From Amycolatopsis iheyensis (GTDB lineage Bacteria > Actinomycetota > Actinomycetes > Mycobacteriales > Pseudonocardiaceae): 64,000 nt of DNA. The stretch covers positions 186,001-250,000 of the forward strand of contig NZ_JAMXQV010000009.1 of NCBI RefSeq assembly GCF_024703995.1, written 5' to 3'. Below, piece by piece: positions 25,714 through 33,059 of the stretch (positions are counted from its first letter, which is position 1; the number at the start of each line of letters is the position of its first letter). The notes under the pieces were generated by a model. That model was not told the DNA's origin. It worked only from the letters and a program-made list of their open reading frames with translations, and did not search any database. The translations under genes were made by a program, and so were the position numbers.

Positions 25714-26627
25714 CCGTCCTCACGGACGCGGATGATCGTCTTACCCGCGCCACGCCGGATGAACGCCGCGGGCGCCTCCGCCAGCGGAAGCACCGCCCCG
25801 ACCGGCACCCGGAGCCGGCCTTCGCGGACGCGCTGGGCCAGGTCCGCCAGCCGGGCGCGGTCCGGCTCCACCACGAAGAACACCGTGCGGCCCGCCGTCG
25901 CGCGGATCCGGGGTGGCTCCGCGATCGTGACCAGCGTGCCGCCCTCGCGCACCAGTGCCGCCGAGCGGTCGAGGACTTCGCCGCCGAGGACGTCGAGGAC
26001 CACGTCCGCCTCGCCCAGGTCCGCCAGGCGGTCCGCCGTCGGCTCGAAGAACGCCGACGCGCCCAGCCCGAGCACCGTGTCGCGGGCGCTCGCCCGGCCG
26101 GTGCCGATCACGTACGCACCCGCCTCGCGGGCCAGCTGCACCGCGATCGAGCCGACCGCGCCCGCGGCGCCGTGGACCACCACGGTCTGCCCGGCGGTGA
26201 GCCGGCCGTGGTCGAACAACGCCTGCCACGCGGTCAGCCCGGAGATCGGCAGCGCGGCCGCCGTCGTGTGGTCGATGTCGGCGGGCAGCGGCGCCAGGTT
26301 GCGGGCTTCGACGGCCGTGTACTCGGCGAGCGAGCCGTCGCGGGCCCAGTCGGCGAGGCCGAACACGCGCTGGCCGACGCTCAGCCCGGTGGTCCCGTAG
26401 CCGAGCTCCGCGACGACGCCGGACAGCTCGTGCCCGGGCACGCTCGGGGTGCGATCGTGGCCGGCGCGGTCGGTCCAGGTGGCCGGCCAGTCGAGCTCGC
26501 CGGGGGTGAACCCGGCGGCGTGCACCCGCACGACGACGTCGTTCTCGGCGGCGTGCGGGTGGGGCAGTTCGGCCGGGGTGAGCCCGGCGGGACCGGCGGC
26601 CCGGTCCCGGACGGTGATGGCTTGCAC
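25710..26627 (-). CDS. Zinc-independent NAD(P)-dependent alcohol dehydrogenase/quinone oxidoreductase
   Basis: The 305-residue MDR-family protein has the GroES-like N-terminus (AAGFTPGELDWPATW, PSVPGHELSGVVAELG) and the Rossmann motif VVVHGAAGAVGSIAVQLA. The structural-zinc Cys loop of classical alcohol dehydrogenases is absent, which points to the quinone oxidoreductase/enoyl reductase branch. The start is GTG at 26627, with AGGAGG six bases upstream. The stop TAA (25710-25712) overlaps the TAG of the second muramidase repeat, so the genes converge. It reads in the same direction as the HD protein gene upstream, 17 bp away, so they may be cotranscribed. The substrate is unknown. Confidence 0.85.
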   Translation of the reverse strand: MQAITVRDRAAGPAGLTPAELPHPHAAENDVVVRVHAAGFTPGELDWPATWTDRAGHDRTPSVPGHELSGVVAELGYGTTGLSVGQRVFGLADWARDGSLAEYTAVEARNLAPLPADIDHTTAAALPISGLTAWQALFDHGRLTAGQTVVVHGAAGAVGSIAVQLAREAGAYVIGTGRASARDTVLGLGASAFFEPTADRLADLGEADVVLDVLGGEVLDRSAALVREGGTLVTIAEPPRIRATAGRTVFFVVEPDRARLADLAQRVREGRLRVPVGAVLPLAEAPAAFIRRGAGKTIIRVREDG

Positions 26628-26644
26628 GGTGGTCCTCCTGAAGG

Positions 26645-27244
26645 TCAGTCCTGATCGAGCGGGTTGCGGCGCATCCGGGTGTCGAGGTCGTTGCGGATCG
26701 CGGCGCCCGCGGTGCTTTCGGGCTTGCGGGCCGCCTGGTCGTGGAAGCACCGCAGGAACTCGTCGACGAGGGTCAGCCGCGGGTAGCGGGCCAGCACCTC
26801 GCCGCGCAGGCCGGCGGGCACGTCGGTGACATCCCGTCCGGCGATGTCCAGCGCGGCGGCTCGCGACAGCAGGAACCCCTCCGGGTCCTCGGCCGGATCC
26901 ACCTCGGCGAGCATGTGCCGGACGATCACCTCGGCCAGCCGCGTCCGCCGCGCGGCCGGCCAGCCGGCGCCGGCGGCGAACACCCACGCCACGTGCCCGC
27001 CGGCCACTTCGAACGGCCTGGTGTGGCTGTCGAACTCCGCGACCAGCCCGACGTCGTGCAGCATGGCCGCGACGAACAGCAGCTCGGCGTCGAACTCGAC
27101 GTGGTGGACCGCCCCGAGCGCCACGGCCCAGGCGTACACCCGCATCGAATGGTTGAGCATGGCCGGCGACGAGTAGGTCGTCGCCACTTCCACGGCGTGC
27201 CCGGCAGCCGGGCTGTCGGGGAGGGCGATCGAGGTGAGGTCCAT
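26645..27244 (-). CDS. HD-domain metal-dependent hydrolase (cyanamide hydratase-like)
   Basis: The 199-residue protein has the HD pattern: His32 in NHSMRVYAWA, His63-Asp64 in AAMLHDVGLV, and a later conserved ADP-like site (AAALDIAGRD). This resembles the small HD proteins annotated as cyanamide hydratase or phosphohydrolase. Upstream on the minus strand TATGCT (27251-27256) lies six bases before the ATG, so the mRNA may be leaderless. A 10-bp inverted repeat spans its promoter. It is followed by the oxidoreductase in the same direction. Substrate unknown. Confidence 0.8.
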   Translation of the reverse strand: MDLTSIALPDSPAAGHAVEVATTYSSPAMLNHSMRVYAWAVALGAVHHVEFDAELLFVAAMLHDVGLVAEFDSHTRPFEVAGGHVAWVFAAGAGWPAARRTRLAEVIVRHMLAEVDPAEDPEGFLLSRAAALDIAGRDVTDVPAGLRGEVLARYPRLTLVDEFLRCFHDQAARKPESTAGAAIRNDLDTRMRRNPLDQD

Positions 27245-27259
27245 GAGCCGAGCATACTC

Positions 27260-27290
27260 GTTAAGTTACGACTAGGCCATGTAACCTAAC
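27260..27290. promoter_or_regulatory. Inverted repeat over the HD gene promoter
   Basis: GTTAAGTTAC and GTAACCTAAC, 9 of 10 bases complementary, are separated by 11 bp just upstream of the likely -10 of the HD gene and overlap the 3' end of the TetR gene. The A/T-rich arms stand out locally. It is probably an operator, with the binding protein unknown. Confidence 0.45.
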
Positions 27291-27903
27291 TGCCCTGACC
27301 GGCCTGGTGGTGGCCCACGAGGGGCAGGAAGAGCTCGTCGACGATCGACCGGATGCGGGCGGGCTTCGCGGGCCGGAGGTCCATCAGCAGGTCGAGGCGG
27401 AGCAGGTCGAACGGGAGCGCGAGGACCGCCGCCGGGACGCGGTCGAGGTCGAGCTCGCCGCGGTCGTGGGCGCGCCGGTAGATCGTGCGGCCGAGGGGGA
27501 GTGGCTGCTCGCCCACGATCCGGTCGCGGACCTGGGCCGGGGTCAGGCCGGTGTCGGCCAGCAACCCCGAGAACGCGGTGGCGGCGGCGATGGCGAAGAA
27601 CCCGGCGAGGGCCTCGCTCGCCGCCGTGAGCTGGGCGAGCAGGTCGGTGCGCAGGGCGCCGGTGTCCGGCTGGGTCACCGGGTTCATGTCGCGGTGACGC
27701 TCGATCGCGGCGAGCACGAGTTCGTCCTTGTTGGCCCAGCGCCGGTAGAGCACGGCCTCGCTGGTGCGGGCGCGCACCGCGACCGACTCCATCGTCAGGC
27801 GGGCGTACCCGGTCTCGGCCAGCTGCTCCCACGCGGCGGCGAGCAGCGCGGACTCCAGTTCCTTGCCGTGCCGCCGCCGGCGTTCGGGTGTTCCGGTGAC
27901 CAT
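27286..27903 (-). CDS. TetR-family repressor
   Basis: The 205-residue protein has the TetR DNA-binding domain: LLAAAWEQLAETGYARLTME with helix-turn-helix and SEAVLYRRWANKDELVLAAI. The C-terminal helices form the ligand and dimer domain. The ATG at 27903 is chosen; the open frame continues upstream, but there it crosses the operator region. It is divergent from the FAD monooxygenase gene. Two matching inverted repeats AGAAAG-N6-CTTTCT lie in the 80-bp gap, one 12 bp from each start, so it likely represses both genes and responds to a substrate of the monooxygenase. Confidence 0.88.
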   Translation of the reverse strand: MVTGTPERRRRHGKELESALLAAAWEQLAETGYARLTMESVAVRARTSEAVLYRRWANKDELVLAAIERHRDMNPVTQPDTGALRTDLLAQLTAASEALAGFFAIAAATAFSGLLADTGLTPAQVRDRIVGEQPLPLGRTIYRRAHDRGELDLDRVPAAVLALPFDLLRLDLLMDLRPAKPARIRSIVDELFLPLVGHHQAGQGS

Positions 27904-27914
27904 CTCGGCACGAT

Positions 27915-27932
27915 AGAAAGCCTTTCCTTTCT
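27915..27932. promoter_or_regulatory. TetR operator 1
   Basis: Perfect inverted repeat AGAAAG-CCTTTC-CTTTCT in the divergent TetR/monooxygenase gap. It has the same arms and spacer length as operator 2, 41 bp away. Confidence 0.65.
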
Positions 27933-27955
27933 CGGCAACCCCGGCTATCGTCGAT

Positions 27956-27973
27956 AGAAAGGAATTACTTTCT
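27956..27973. promoter_or_regulatory. TetR operator 2
   Basis: Perfect inverted repeat AGAAAG-GAATTA-CTTTCT ending just before the GGAGG ribosome-binding site of the monooxygenase gene. Centre-to-centre distance to operator 1 is 41 bp, about four helical turns, which favours dimers on the same face. Confidence 0.65.
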
Positions 27974-27983
27974 TGGAGGACCG

Positions 27984-29453
27984 ATGGAGCCGCAGGTGCT
28001 GATCGTCGGCGCCGGACCGACCGGGCTGACCCTGGCCTGCGGGCTCGCCCGCGCCGGCGTGTCGTTCCGCCTGCTCGAGAGCGCTGCCGGCCCGCAGCGC
28101 GGGTCACGCGGCAAGGGGGTCCAGCCACGCACCCTCGAGGTGTTCGACGACCTCGGCGTCGTCGACCGCGTGCTCGCCCACGGCCGCCTCGCCATGCCGA
28201 TCCGGTCGACCGGGCCCGACGGCCAGGTGACGCTCGGGGGCGGCGGGACCGCGGGCGACCGGCCGGACATCCCGTACCCGGCGAGCCTGATCACGCCCGA
28301 ATGGCGGGTCGAGGAAGCGCTGCGGCTGCGGCTGGCGGAGCTCGGCGGCGCGGTCGAGTTCGGCGCCACGCTCGCCGGGTTCGAGCAGTCGGCCGAGGGC
28401 GTGACGGCGGTCGTCGTCAAGAACGGCGAACCCGAGACGGTCACCGCGCGTCGGCTGGTCGGCTGCGACGGCGGGCACAGCACGGTCCGCAAGCAGGCGG
28501 GCATCGCGTTCGAAGGGGAGACGCGCGAGGCGGTCCGGATGATCGTCGCGGACGTCGAGGTCGACGGCCTCGACCGCGAGGCCTGGCACATGTGGCGGCA
28601 CGCCGAAGGCCTCGTCAACCTGTGCCCGCTGCCCTCCACCGGCCTCTTCCAGTACCAGGCCGGCCTCGCACCCGGCCAGGACGCCGGGCTCGGCCTCGCG
28701 AACCTGCAGGCCATCCTCGACCGGCGAAGCGGCCGGACCGACATCCGTCTCCACGAGCCGCAGTGGACGTCGTTGTGGCGCGCCAACGTCCGCCTCGCCG
28801 AGCGCTACCGCGCGGGTCGAGTGTTCCTCGCCGGCGACGCGGCGCACATCCATTCACCGGCGGGCGGCCAGGGGATGAACACGGGCATCCAGGATGCGCA
28901 CAACCTCGCCTGGAAGCTCGAGCGCGGTTCACCGGCGTTGCTCGACAGCTACGAAGCCGAGCGGCGGCCGATCGCGGCCGGCGTGCTCGCGCTGTCGGAC
29001 GCGCGGCTGAAGGAGGCGATCGAGCGGCAGGGCATCCCGCTCCGGCGCGACGCGGACACGATGCAGCTCACCGTGAACTACCGGGGCTCGGCCCTGTGCC
29101 GCGACGACCGCGCCGAGACGGCGTCGCTGCGCGCCGGCGACCGCGCGCCCGACGCGACCAAGCTGGCGACGGTCGACGGCGAACGCCGGCTGTTCGACCT
29201 GACCCGGGGCGGGCGTTTCACCCTGCTGAGCTTCGGAGCGGCACAGGGACTTCCGGCCGGGCCGCGGACGATCCGGGTCGTACAGCGGCCGGCCGGCCCG
29301 GACGAGGTCGCCGACACCGGAGGGCATCTGGCCGCGGCCTACGGCGCGTCGGCGCGCACGGTCGTGCTGATCCGGCCGGACGGCTACATCGGGTCGATCT
29401 CCGACGCGGGCGACGTCGCGGCGGTGGCGGACCACCTGGCCGCGCTCGGCTGA
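27984..29453 (+). CDS. FAD-dependent aromatic monooxygenase (PHBH family)
   Basis: The 489-residue flavoprotein has the three family fingerprints: the dinucleotide-binding GAGPTGLTLACGLARAG near the N-terminus, the DG motif LVGCDGGHSTVRKQAG, and the GD motif VFLAGDAAHIHSPAGGQGMN. The C-terminal thioredoxin-like domain (RFTLLSFGAAQGL..., TVVLIRPDGYIGSI) is that of phenol-type and polyketide hydroxylases. It hydroxylates an aromatic or polyketide substrate with NAD(P)H and oxygen. The strong GGAGG site precedes the ATG at 27984. It is controlled by the divergent TetR gene. Related enzymes inactivate antibiotics such as rifampicin or tetracycline, but the substrate here cannot be predicted. Confidence 0.9.
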   Translation: MEPQVLIVGAGPTGLTLACGLARAGVSFRLLESAAGPQRGSRGKGVQPRTLEVFDDLGVVDRVLAHGRLAMPIRSTGPDGQVTLGGGGTAGDRPDIPYPASLITPEWRVEEALRLRLAELGGAVEFGATLAGFEQSAEGVTAVVVKNGEPETVTARRLVGCDGGHSTVRKQAGIAFEGETREAVRMIVADVEVDGLDREAWHMWRHAEGLVNLCPLPSTGLFQYQAGLAPGQDAGLGLANLQAILDRRSGRTDIRLHEPQWTSLWRANVRLAERYRAGRVFLAGDAAHIHSPAGGQGMNTGIQDAHNLAWKLERGSPALLDSYEAERRPIAAGVLALSDARLKEAIERQGIPLRRDADTMQLTVNYRGSALCRDDRAETASLRAGDRAPDATKLATVDGERRLFDLTRGGRFTLLSFGAAQGLPAGPRTIRVVQRPAGPDEVADTGGHLAAAYGASARTVVLIRPDGYIGSISDAGDVAAVADHLAALG

Positions 29454-29515
29454 GGCAGGCCCGCGCCGTGCCTGGCCGGAGGTCGAAGGACTGGCGAAGC
29501 ATCAGGCCCGGTGGG

Positions 29516-30610
29516 TCAGGCCTCCCAGTCCGCGAGCACGGCGTCGGTGTCCGCGCCCGGCCGCGGAGGCGCGGTCGGATGCGCCGCCACCGTACGGGAG
29601 AAACGCGGCGCCGGCGCCGCCTGCTCGACCCCGTCGATCTCGATGATCGTCCCGCGCGCGGCCAGGTGGGGGTGAGCCGACACTTCGTCGGTCGCCAGCA
29701 CCGGCGTCACGCACGCGTCCGTGCCGTCGAACACCTTCGCCCACTCGTCGCGGGTGCGTGTCTCGAAAACCTCCGTGAACCGCGCCCGCAGCTCCGGCCA
29801 GCCGGCCCGGTCCAGCTGGCCGGGCAGCTCCGCGGGGTCCAGCCCCAGACCGGCCAGCAACGCGCGGTAGAACTGCGGCTCGATCGCGCCCACCGCGACC
29901 CACCGGCCGTCTCCGCACCGGTAGGTGTCGTAGAACGGGGCGCCGCCGTCGAGGAGGTTCGCCTCGCGCTCCGCCGACCAGGTGCCCTGGCCACGCATCG
30001 TCCACAGCATCTGCAGCAGCGCGCTCGTGCCGTCGACCATGGCCGCGTCGACGACCTGGCCTTCGCCGGAGCGCTCGCGCTCCCACAGCGCCGCGAGGAC
30101 GCCCATGACGAGGAACAGTGAGCCGCCCCCGAAGTCGCCGACCAGGTTCAGCGGGGGCACCGGGGGCTCGCCCGCGCGGCCGATCGCGTGCAACGCCCCG
30201 GTCAGGCCGATGTAGTTGATGTCGTGGCCGGCGCGCTCGGCCAGCGGCCCGTCCTGGCCCCAGCCGGTCATGCGGGCGTACACGAGCTTCGGGTTCACCT
30301 CAAGGCAGTCGTCCGGTCCGACGCCGAGACGTTCGGCGACACCGGGGCGGAAGCCTTCGACGAGCACGTCGGCCCGGGCGATCAGCCGGCGCACCCGCGC
30401 GCGGCCGTCCTCGGTCTTGAGGTCCGCGGCCACCGAACGGCGGCCGCGCAGCAGGTAGTCGGGCTTGCCCCCGGTCAGGTCGAGGGTGCCCTGCGGTCGT
30501 TCGACCCGCACGACGTCGGCGCCGAGGTCGGCCAGCAGCATCGCCGCGTGCGGGCCCGGGCCGATGCCCGCCAGCTCGACGACGCGCAGCCCGGTCAACG
30601 GTCCGGCCAT
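29516..30610 (-). CDS. CaiB/BaiF family, alpha-methylacyl-CoA racemase-like (AMACR)
   Basis: The 364-residue protein matches the mycobacterial MCR/AMACR branch. [13 protein letters not shown] contains the catalytic His-Asp pair and [12 protein letters not shown] the catalytic Asp of 2-arylpropionyl/alpha-methylacyl-CoA racemases. The C-terminal [14 protein letters not shown] motif is also typical. It epimerises 2-methyl-acyl-CoA in branched fatty acid or sterol side-chain breakdown. The start is ATG at 30610, with the decayed hydratase and the phosphotransferase gene upstream in one operon. An acyl-CoA dehydrogenase is divergent across the XRE-TetR regulator, so a lipid-degradation role is consistent. 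Confidence 0.88.
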   Translation of the reverse strand: MAGPLTGLRVVELAGIGPGPHAAMLLADLGADVVRVERPQGTLDLTGGKPDYLLRGRRSVAADLKTEDGRARVRRLIARADVLVEGFRPGVAERLGVGPDDCLEVNPKLVYARMTGWGQDGPLAERAGHDINYIGLTGALHAIGRAGEPPVPPLNLVGDFGGGSLFLVMGVLAALWERERSGEGQVVDAAMVDGTSALLQMLWTMRGQGTWSAEREANLLDGGAPFYDTYRCGDGRWVAVGAIEPQFYRALLAGLGLDPAELPGQLDRAGWPELRARFTEVFETRTRDEWAKVFDGTDACVTPVLATDEVSAHPHLAARGTIIEIDGVEQAAPAPRFSRTVAAHPTAPPRPGADTDAVLADWEA

Positions 30611-30648
30611 GTCAGTTCCTTTCGGGCCGCGGTGGGCCGGGGTCGTGG

Positions 30649-31019
30649 TCAGGTGAACTCGGGGGCCCGCTTGGCGAGGAAGGCCGCGACGCTGCTTCGG
30701 CGGCCGGGACCGCGGTCTCACGCAGCAGCCGTTTCGTCGCGACCTGGGCGCCCAGCCCGAGCCGGTGGGCCTCCTCGGCGGTGACGACGGGGTTCAGCAG
30801 CGCGAGGGCCGGCGCCCGGTGCAGGCCGAGGGAAGCGGTCAGCGGCGAGCTGCCGCCGTCGGGGGAGAAGCCGAGCTTCGTGTGGGCCAGGGTGAACCGC
30901 GCGGACGTCCCGGCGACCAGTTCGTCCACAGTGGAGGGACCGAGCGGGTTGCCGCGGGCGCCGTCGGCCAGCCGGATCCGGGCGACGCGTCCGTCGAGGA
31001 CGTAGGTGAGCGCGCTCAT
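30649..31019 (-). pseudogene. Enoyl-CoA hydratase remnant with deletions and frameshift
   Basis: The first ~34 residues match the start of crotonase proteins (VLDGRVARIRLADGARGNPL). The text then jumps to a mid-domain stretch, LAHTKLGFSPDGGSSPLTASLG, then [13 protein letters not shown], and then TKRLLRETA. Roughly 85 and 30 residues seem to be missing at the joins. After RLLRETA the frame runs into Pro/Ser-rich text to 30612, while another frame encodes the normal ending [14 protein letters not shown] followed by a stop at 30649-30651. It lacks the oxyanion-hole region, so it cannot be an active hydratase. The ATG overlaps the stop of the upstream phosphotransferase gene. Confidence 0.8.
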
Positions 31020-32050
31020 CGGATGGCGGCCAGGTCGCCGTCGAGTGCGGTGTGGCCGCGTTCGGCGAGGCCGGGCACGAGCTCGCCGAGGCGGTCGAAC
31101 CCTTCGCCCACCGTGAGGCCTTGCCGCGCGCGGTAGTGGATGCCTTCGAAGATGGCGGCGATCTTGTAGTACGCGAAGCCCAGGTACCACGGCAGGGCGG
31201 CCAGGTCCCGGCCGCTGCGTCGCGCGTAGGCCTCGACCAGGAAGCCGGCGGACGGGAAGCCGGGCACCCGCGCGGGTGTCGTGGCGACGGGGTTGTCCGG
31301 GCCGTCCCACCAGGCGACCGCGGAGGCGAGATCGGCCAGCGGGTCGCCCAGGGTGGCCATCTCCCAGTCGAGCACGGCCACCACCTGCCCGCCGGCCGGG
31401 TCGACGACGAGGTTGTCCAGGCGGTAGTCCCCGTGCACGATCGCCGCCGCGCCGGTTTCCGGCACCCGCTGCCCGAGCCGGCCGGCCAGCGCGGTGAGCT
31501 CGGGCAGGTCGCGGCTGTGCGAGGCCGCCAGCTGCTTCGCCCACCGCCGCAGCTGGCGCTCGAGGTAGCCGTCCGGGCGACCCAGGTCGCCCAGCCCGAC
31601 CGCGGCGGGATCGGTGGCGTGCAGCCGGGCCAGGACGTCGACGAGCGCGTCGGCCAGGCGGGCGGCTTCCGCGGCACCGAGGGATTCGAGCTGGTGGCGT
31701 TCGCGCAGCACCGCGCCGTCGGCGAACGTCATGACGTAGAACGGCGCGCCGAACACGTCGGCGTCCCCCTGCACGATCGGCCGGGGGACCGGCACCGCGC
31801 TCGGGTGCAGGGCGGCCAGCACCCGGAACTCGCGGCCCATGTCGTGGGCCGTCGCCAGGACGTGGCCCAGCGGTGGCCGCCGCAGCACCCACCGGCCGGA
31901 CCCGTCGCCGAGCAGGTAGGTCAGGTTGGACCGGCCGCCGGCCAGCAGCTCCACCCGCAAGGGCCCGGACAGCAGCCCGGGAACGTGCTCGTGGAGGAAC
32001 TCGGCCAGCGCGGGGACGGACACCCCCGGCGGCCCTGCTTCCGGTGTCAT
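31016..32050 (-). CDS. Aminoglycoside phosphotransferase-fold kinase-like protein
   Basis: The 344-residue protein has the APH fold typical of ACAD10/11-associated phosphotransferases: the N-terminal GGRSNLTYLL loop, the catalytic HGDYRLDNLVVDP motif, and VLDWEMATLGDPLADLA. The start is ATG at 32050; the open frame runs further but overlaps the divergent regulator. In actinomycetes such genes neighbour acyl-CoA dehydrogenases and are thought to phosphorylate hydroxyacyl substrates rather than antibiotics. The acyl-CoA dehydrogenase at 33.06 kb and the AMACR downstream match that context. The reaction itself remains unproven. Confidence 0.85.
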   Translation of the reverse strand: MTPEAGPPGVSVPALAEFLHEHVPGLLSGPLRVELLAGGRSNLTYLLGDGSGRWVLRRPPLGHVLATAHDMGREFRVLAALHPSAVPVPRPIVQGDADVFGAPFYVMTFADGAVLRERHQLESLGAAEAARLADALVDVLARLHATDPAAVGLGDLGRPDGYLERQLRRWAKQLAASHSRDLPELTALAGRLGQRVPETGAAAIVHGDYRLDNLVVDPAGGQVVAVLDWEMATLGDPLADLASAVAWWDGPDNPVATTPARVPGFPSAGFLVEAYARRSGRDLAALPWYLGFAYYKIAAIFEGIHYRARQGLTVGEGFDRLGELVPGLAERGHTALDGDLAAIR

Positions 32051-32067
32051 GCGCCAGACCTTCCGAA

Positions 32068-32085
32068 ACCGAGCGATCGAACGGT
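32068..32085. promoter_or_regulatory. 18-bp palindromic operator between phosphotransferase and XRE-TetR genes
   Basis: ACCG-AG-CGATCG-AA-CGGT is a palindrome except for the two dinucleotides beside the CGATCG core. It lies 18 bp before the phosphotransferase ATG. Part of the same word (AGCGATCG) recurs upstream of the acyl-CoA dehydrogenase gene. It is a likely binding site for the XRE-TetR regulator. Confidence 0.5.
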
Positions 32086-32154
32086 AAAACTGAACAAGTT
32101 GTCGAGTACGATCCCCGAGACGTTCGGGACTGTCAAGCGCCGAGAGGACGAGCC

Positions 32155-32994
32155 GTGGGGGCACGGGGAACAGCGCCGGAAGAGGCCGACACCCGGCAAG
32201 CGGTGGGCGCTCGGCTGCGCGCGGCGCGCCGGCGCGCCGGGCTCACCCTGCGGCAGGTGGCCGTGGCCCTGGAAGTCAGCGCCGGGACGTGGAGCGCGGT
32301 GGAGAACGGCCGGACGAAGATCGACGACGCCCGGCTCGCCCGGGCCGCGAGCCTGCTGTCGGTCGACCCGGCGGTGCTGCGCGACCCACCGCGCGCGGCG
32401 GGCGGTGGCTGGCGCGACTTCGCGCCGCTGCGGCTCGAACCGCCGCTGGCCGGCGCGCTCGAGGCGTTCGTCGAGCTCGGCTACCACGGCGCCACCATCC
32501 GCGACATCGCCCAGCGCGCCCGGCTGTCGGTGCCCGGCGTCTACCACCACTGGCCGGCCAAGCAGGACCTGCTGGTGGCCCTGCTCGACCTGACCATGGA
32601 CGACCTGCTGACCCGCGCCCGCGCGGCGCGGGCCGAAGCGGACGGCCCGGTCGAGCGGTTCACCCGCCTGGTGGAATGCCTGGCGTTGTTCCACACCCAC
32701 CGGCGGGAGCTCGGGTTCATCGGCGCGAGCGAGATGCGCAGTCTCGCCGAGCCCAGCCGGATCCGCATCGCGGCCGTCCGCCAGGAGATGCAGCACATGG
32801 TCGACGACGAGGTGGTGGAGGGCTGCCGCCGCGGGGTGATGACCACGCCGCTGCCGAAGGAGGCGGCGCGGGCGGTGGTCACGATGTGCACCGCGCTGCC
32901 GCAGTGGTGGTCACCCGGCGGGCCGTCGTCGCCGGAGACCGTCGCCCGTCAGTACGTCGAGTTCGCCCTGGACGTCGTGAAGCTGGTGCGTTGA
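32155..32994 (+). CDS. Hybrid XRE-TetR transcriptional regulator
   Basis: The 279-residue protein joins two DNA-binding domains. Residues ~13-68 form an XRE helix-turn-helix (RAGLTLRQVAVALEVSAGTW, ENGRTKIDDARLARAASLL). From ~residue 96 it is a full TetR unit (LEAFVELGYHGATIRDIAQR, VPGVYHHWPAKQDLLVALL) with its ligand-binding helices. The start is GTG at 32155 after GAGAGG. Palindromes around CGATCG lie upstream of the phosphotransferase and acyl-CoA dehydrogenase genes, so both neighbouring operons are probable targets. Its ligand would be expected to be an acyl-CoA, given the neighbours. The fusion could read two half-sites. Confidence 0.85.
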   Translation: MGARGTAPEEADTRQAVGARLRAARRRAGLTLRQVAVALEVSAGTWSAVENGRTKIDDARLARAASLLSVDPAVLRDPPRAAGGGWRDFAPLRLEPPLAGALEAFVELGYHGATIRDIAQRARLSVPGVYHHWPAKQDLLVALLDLTMDDLLTRARAARAEADGPVERFTRLVECLALFHTHRRELGFIGASEMRSLAEPSRIRIAAVRQEMQHMVDDEVVEGCRRGVMTTPLPKEAARAVVTMCTALPQWWSPGGPSSPETVARQYVEFALDVVKLVR

Positions 32995-33017
32995 CAACTC
33001 CGAGCGTCGGTCCGTAC

Positions 33018-33042
33018 GGTCGATCCGACCAAGCGATCGGTC
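33018..33042. promoter_or_regulatory. Operator-like inverted repeats upstream of acyl-CoA dehydrogenase
   Basis: GGTCG-ATC-CGACC (33018-33030) is a perfect inverted repeat and runs into GACCAAGC/GATCGGTC (33027-33042), with 6 of 8 positions symmetric. Together they place GACC/GGTC arms at short intervals before the AGGAG site. This is a probable operator of the hybrid regulator. Confidence 0.45.
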
Positions 33043-33059
33043 TTGTTCAGGAGTGTCTC

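Noticed and set aside
31016-32164. A longer start for the phosphotransferase gene at 32164
   Set aside because: The extra 38 residues would overlap the divergent regulator's start and the palindrome; ATG at 32050 fits the family.
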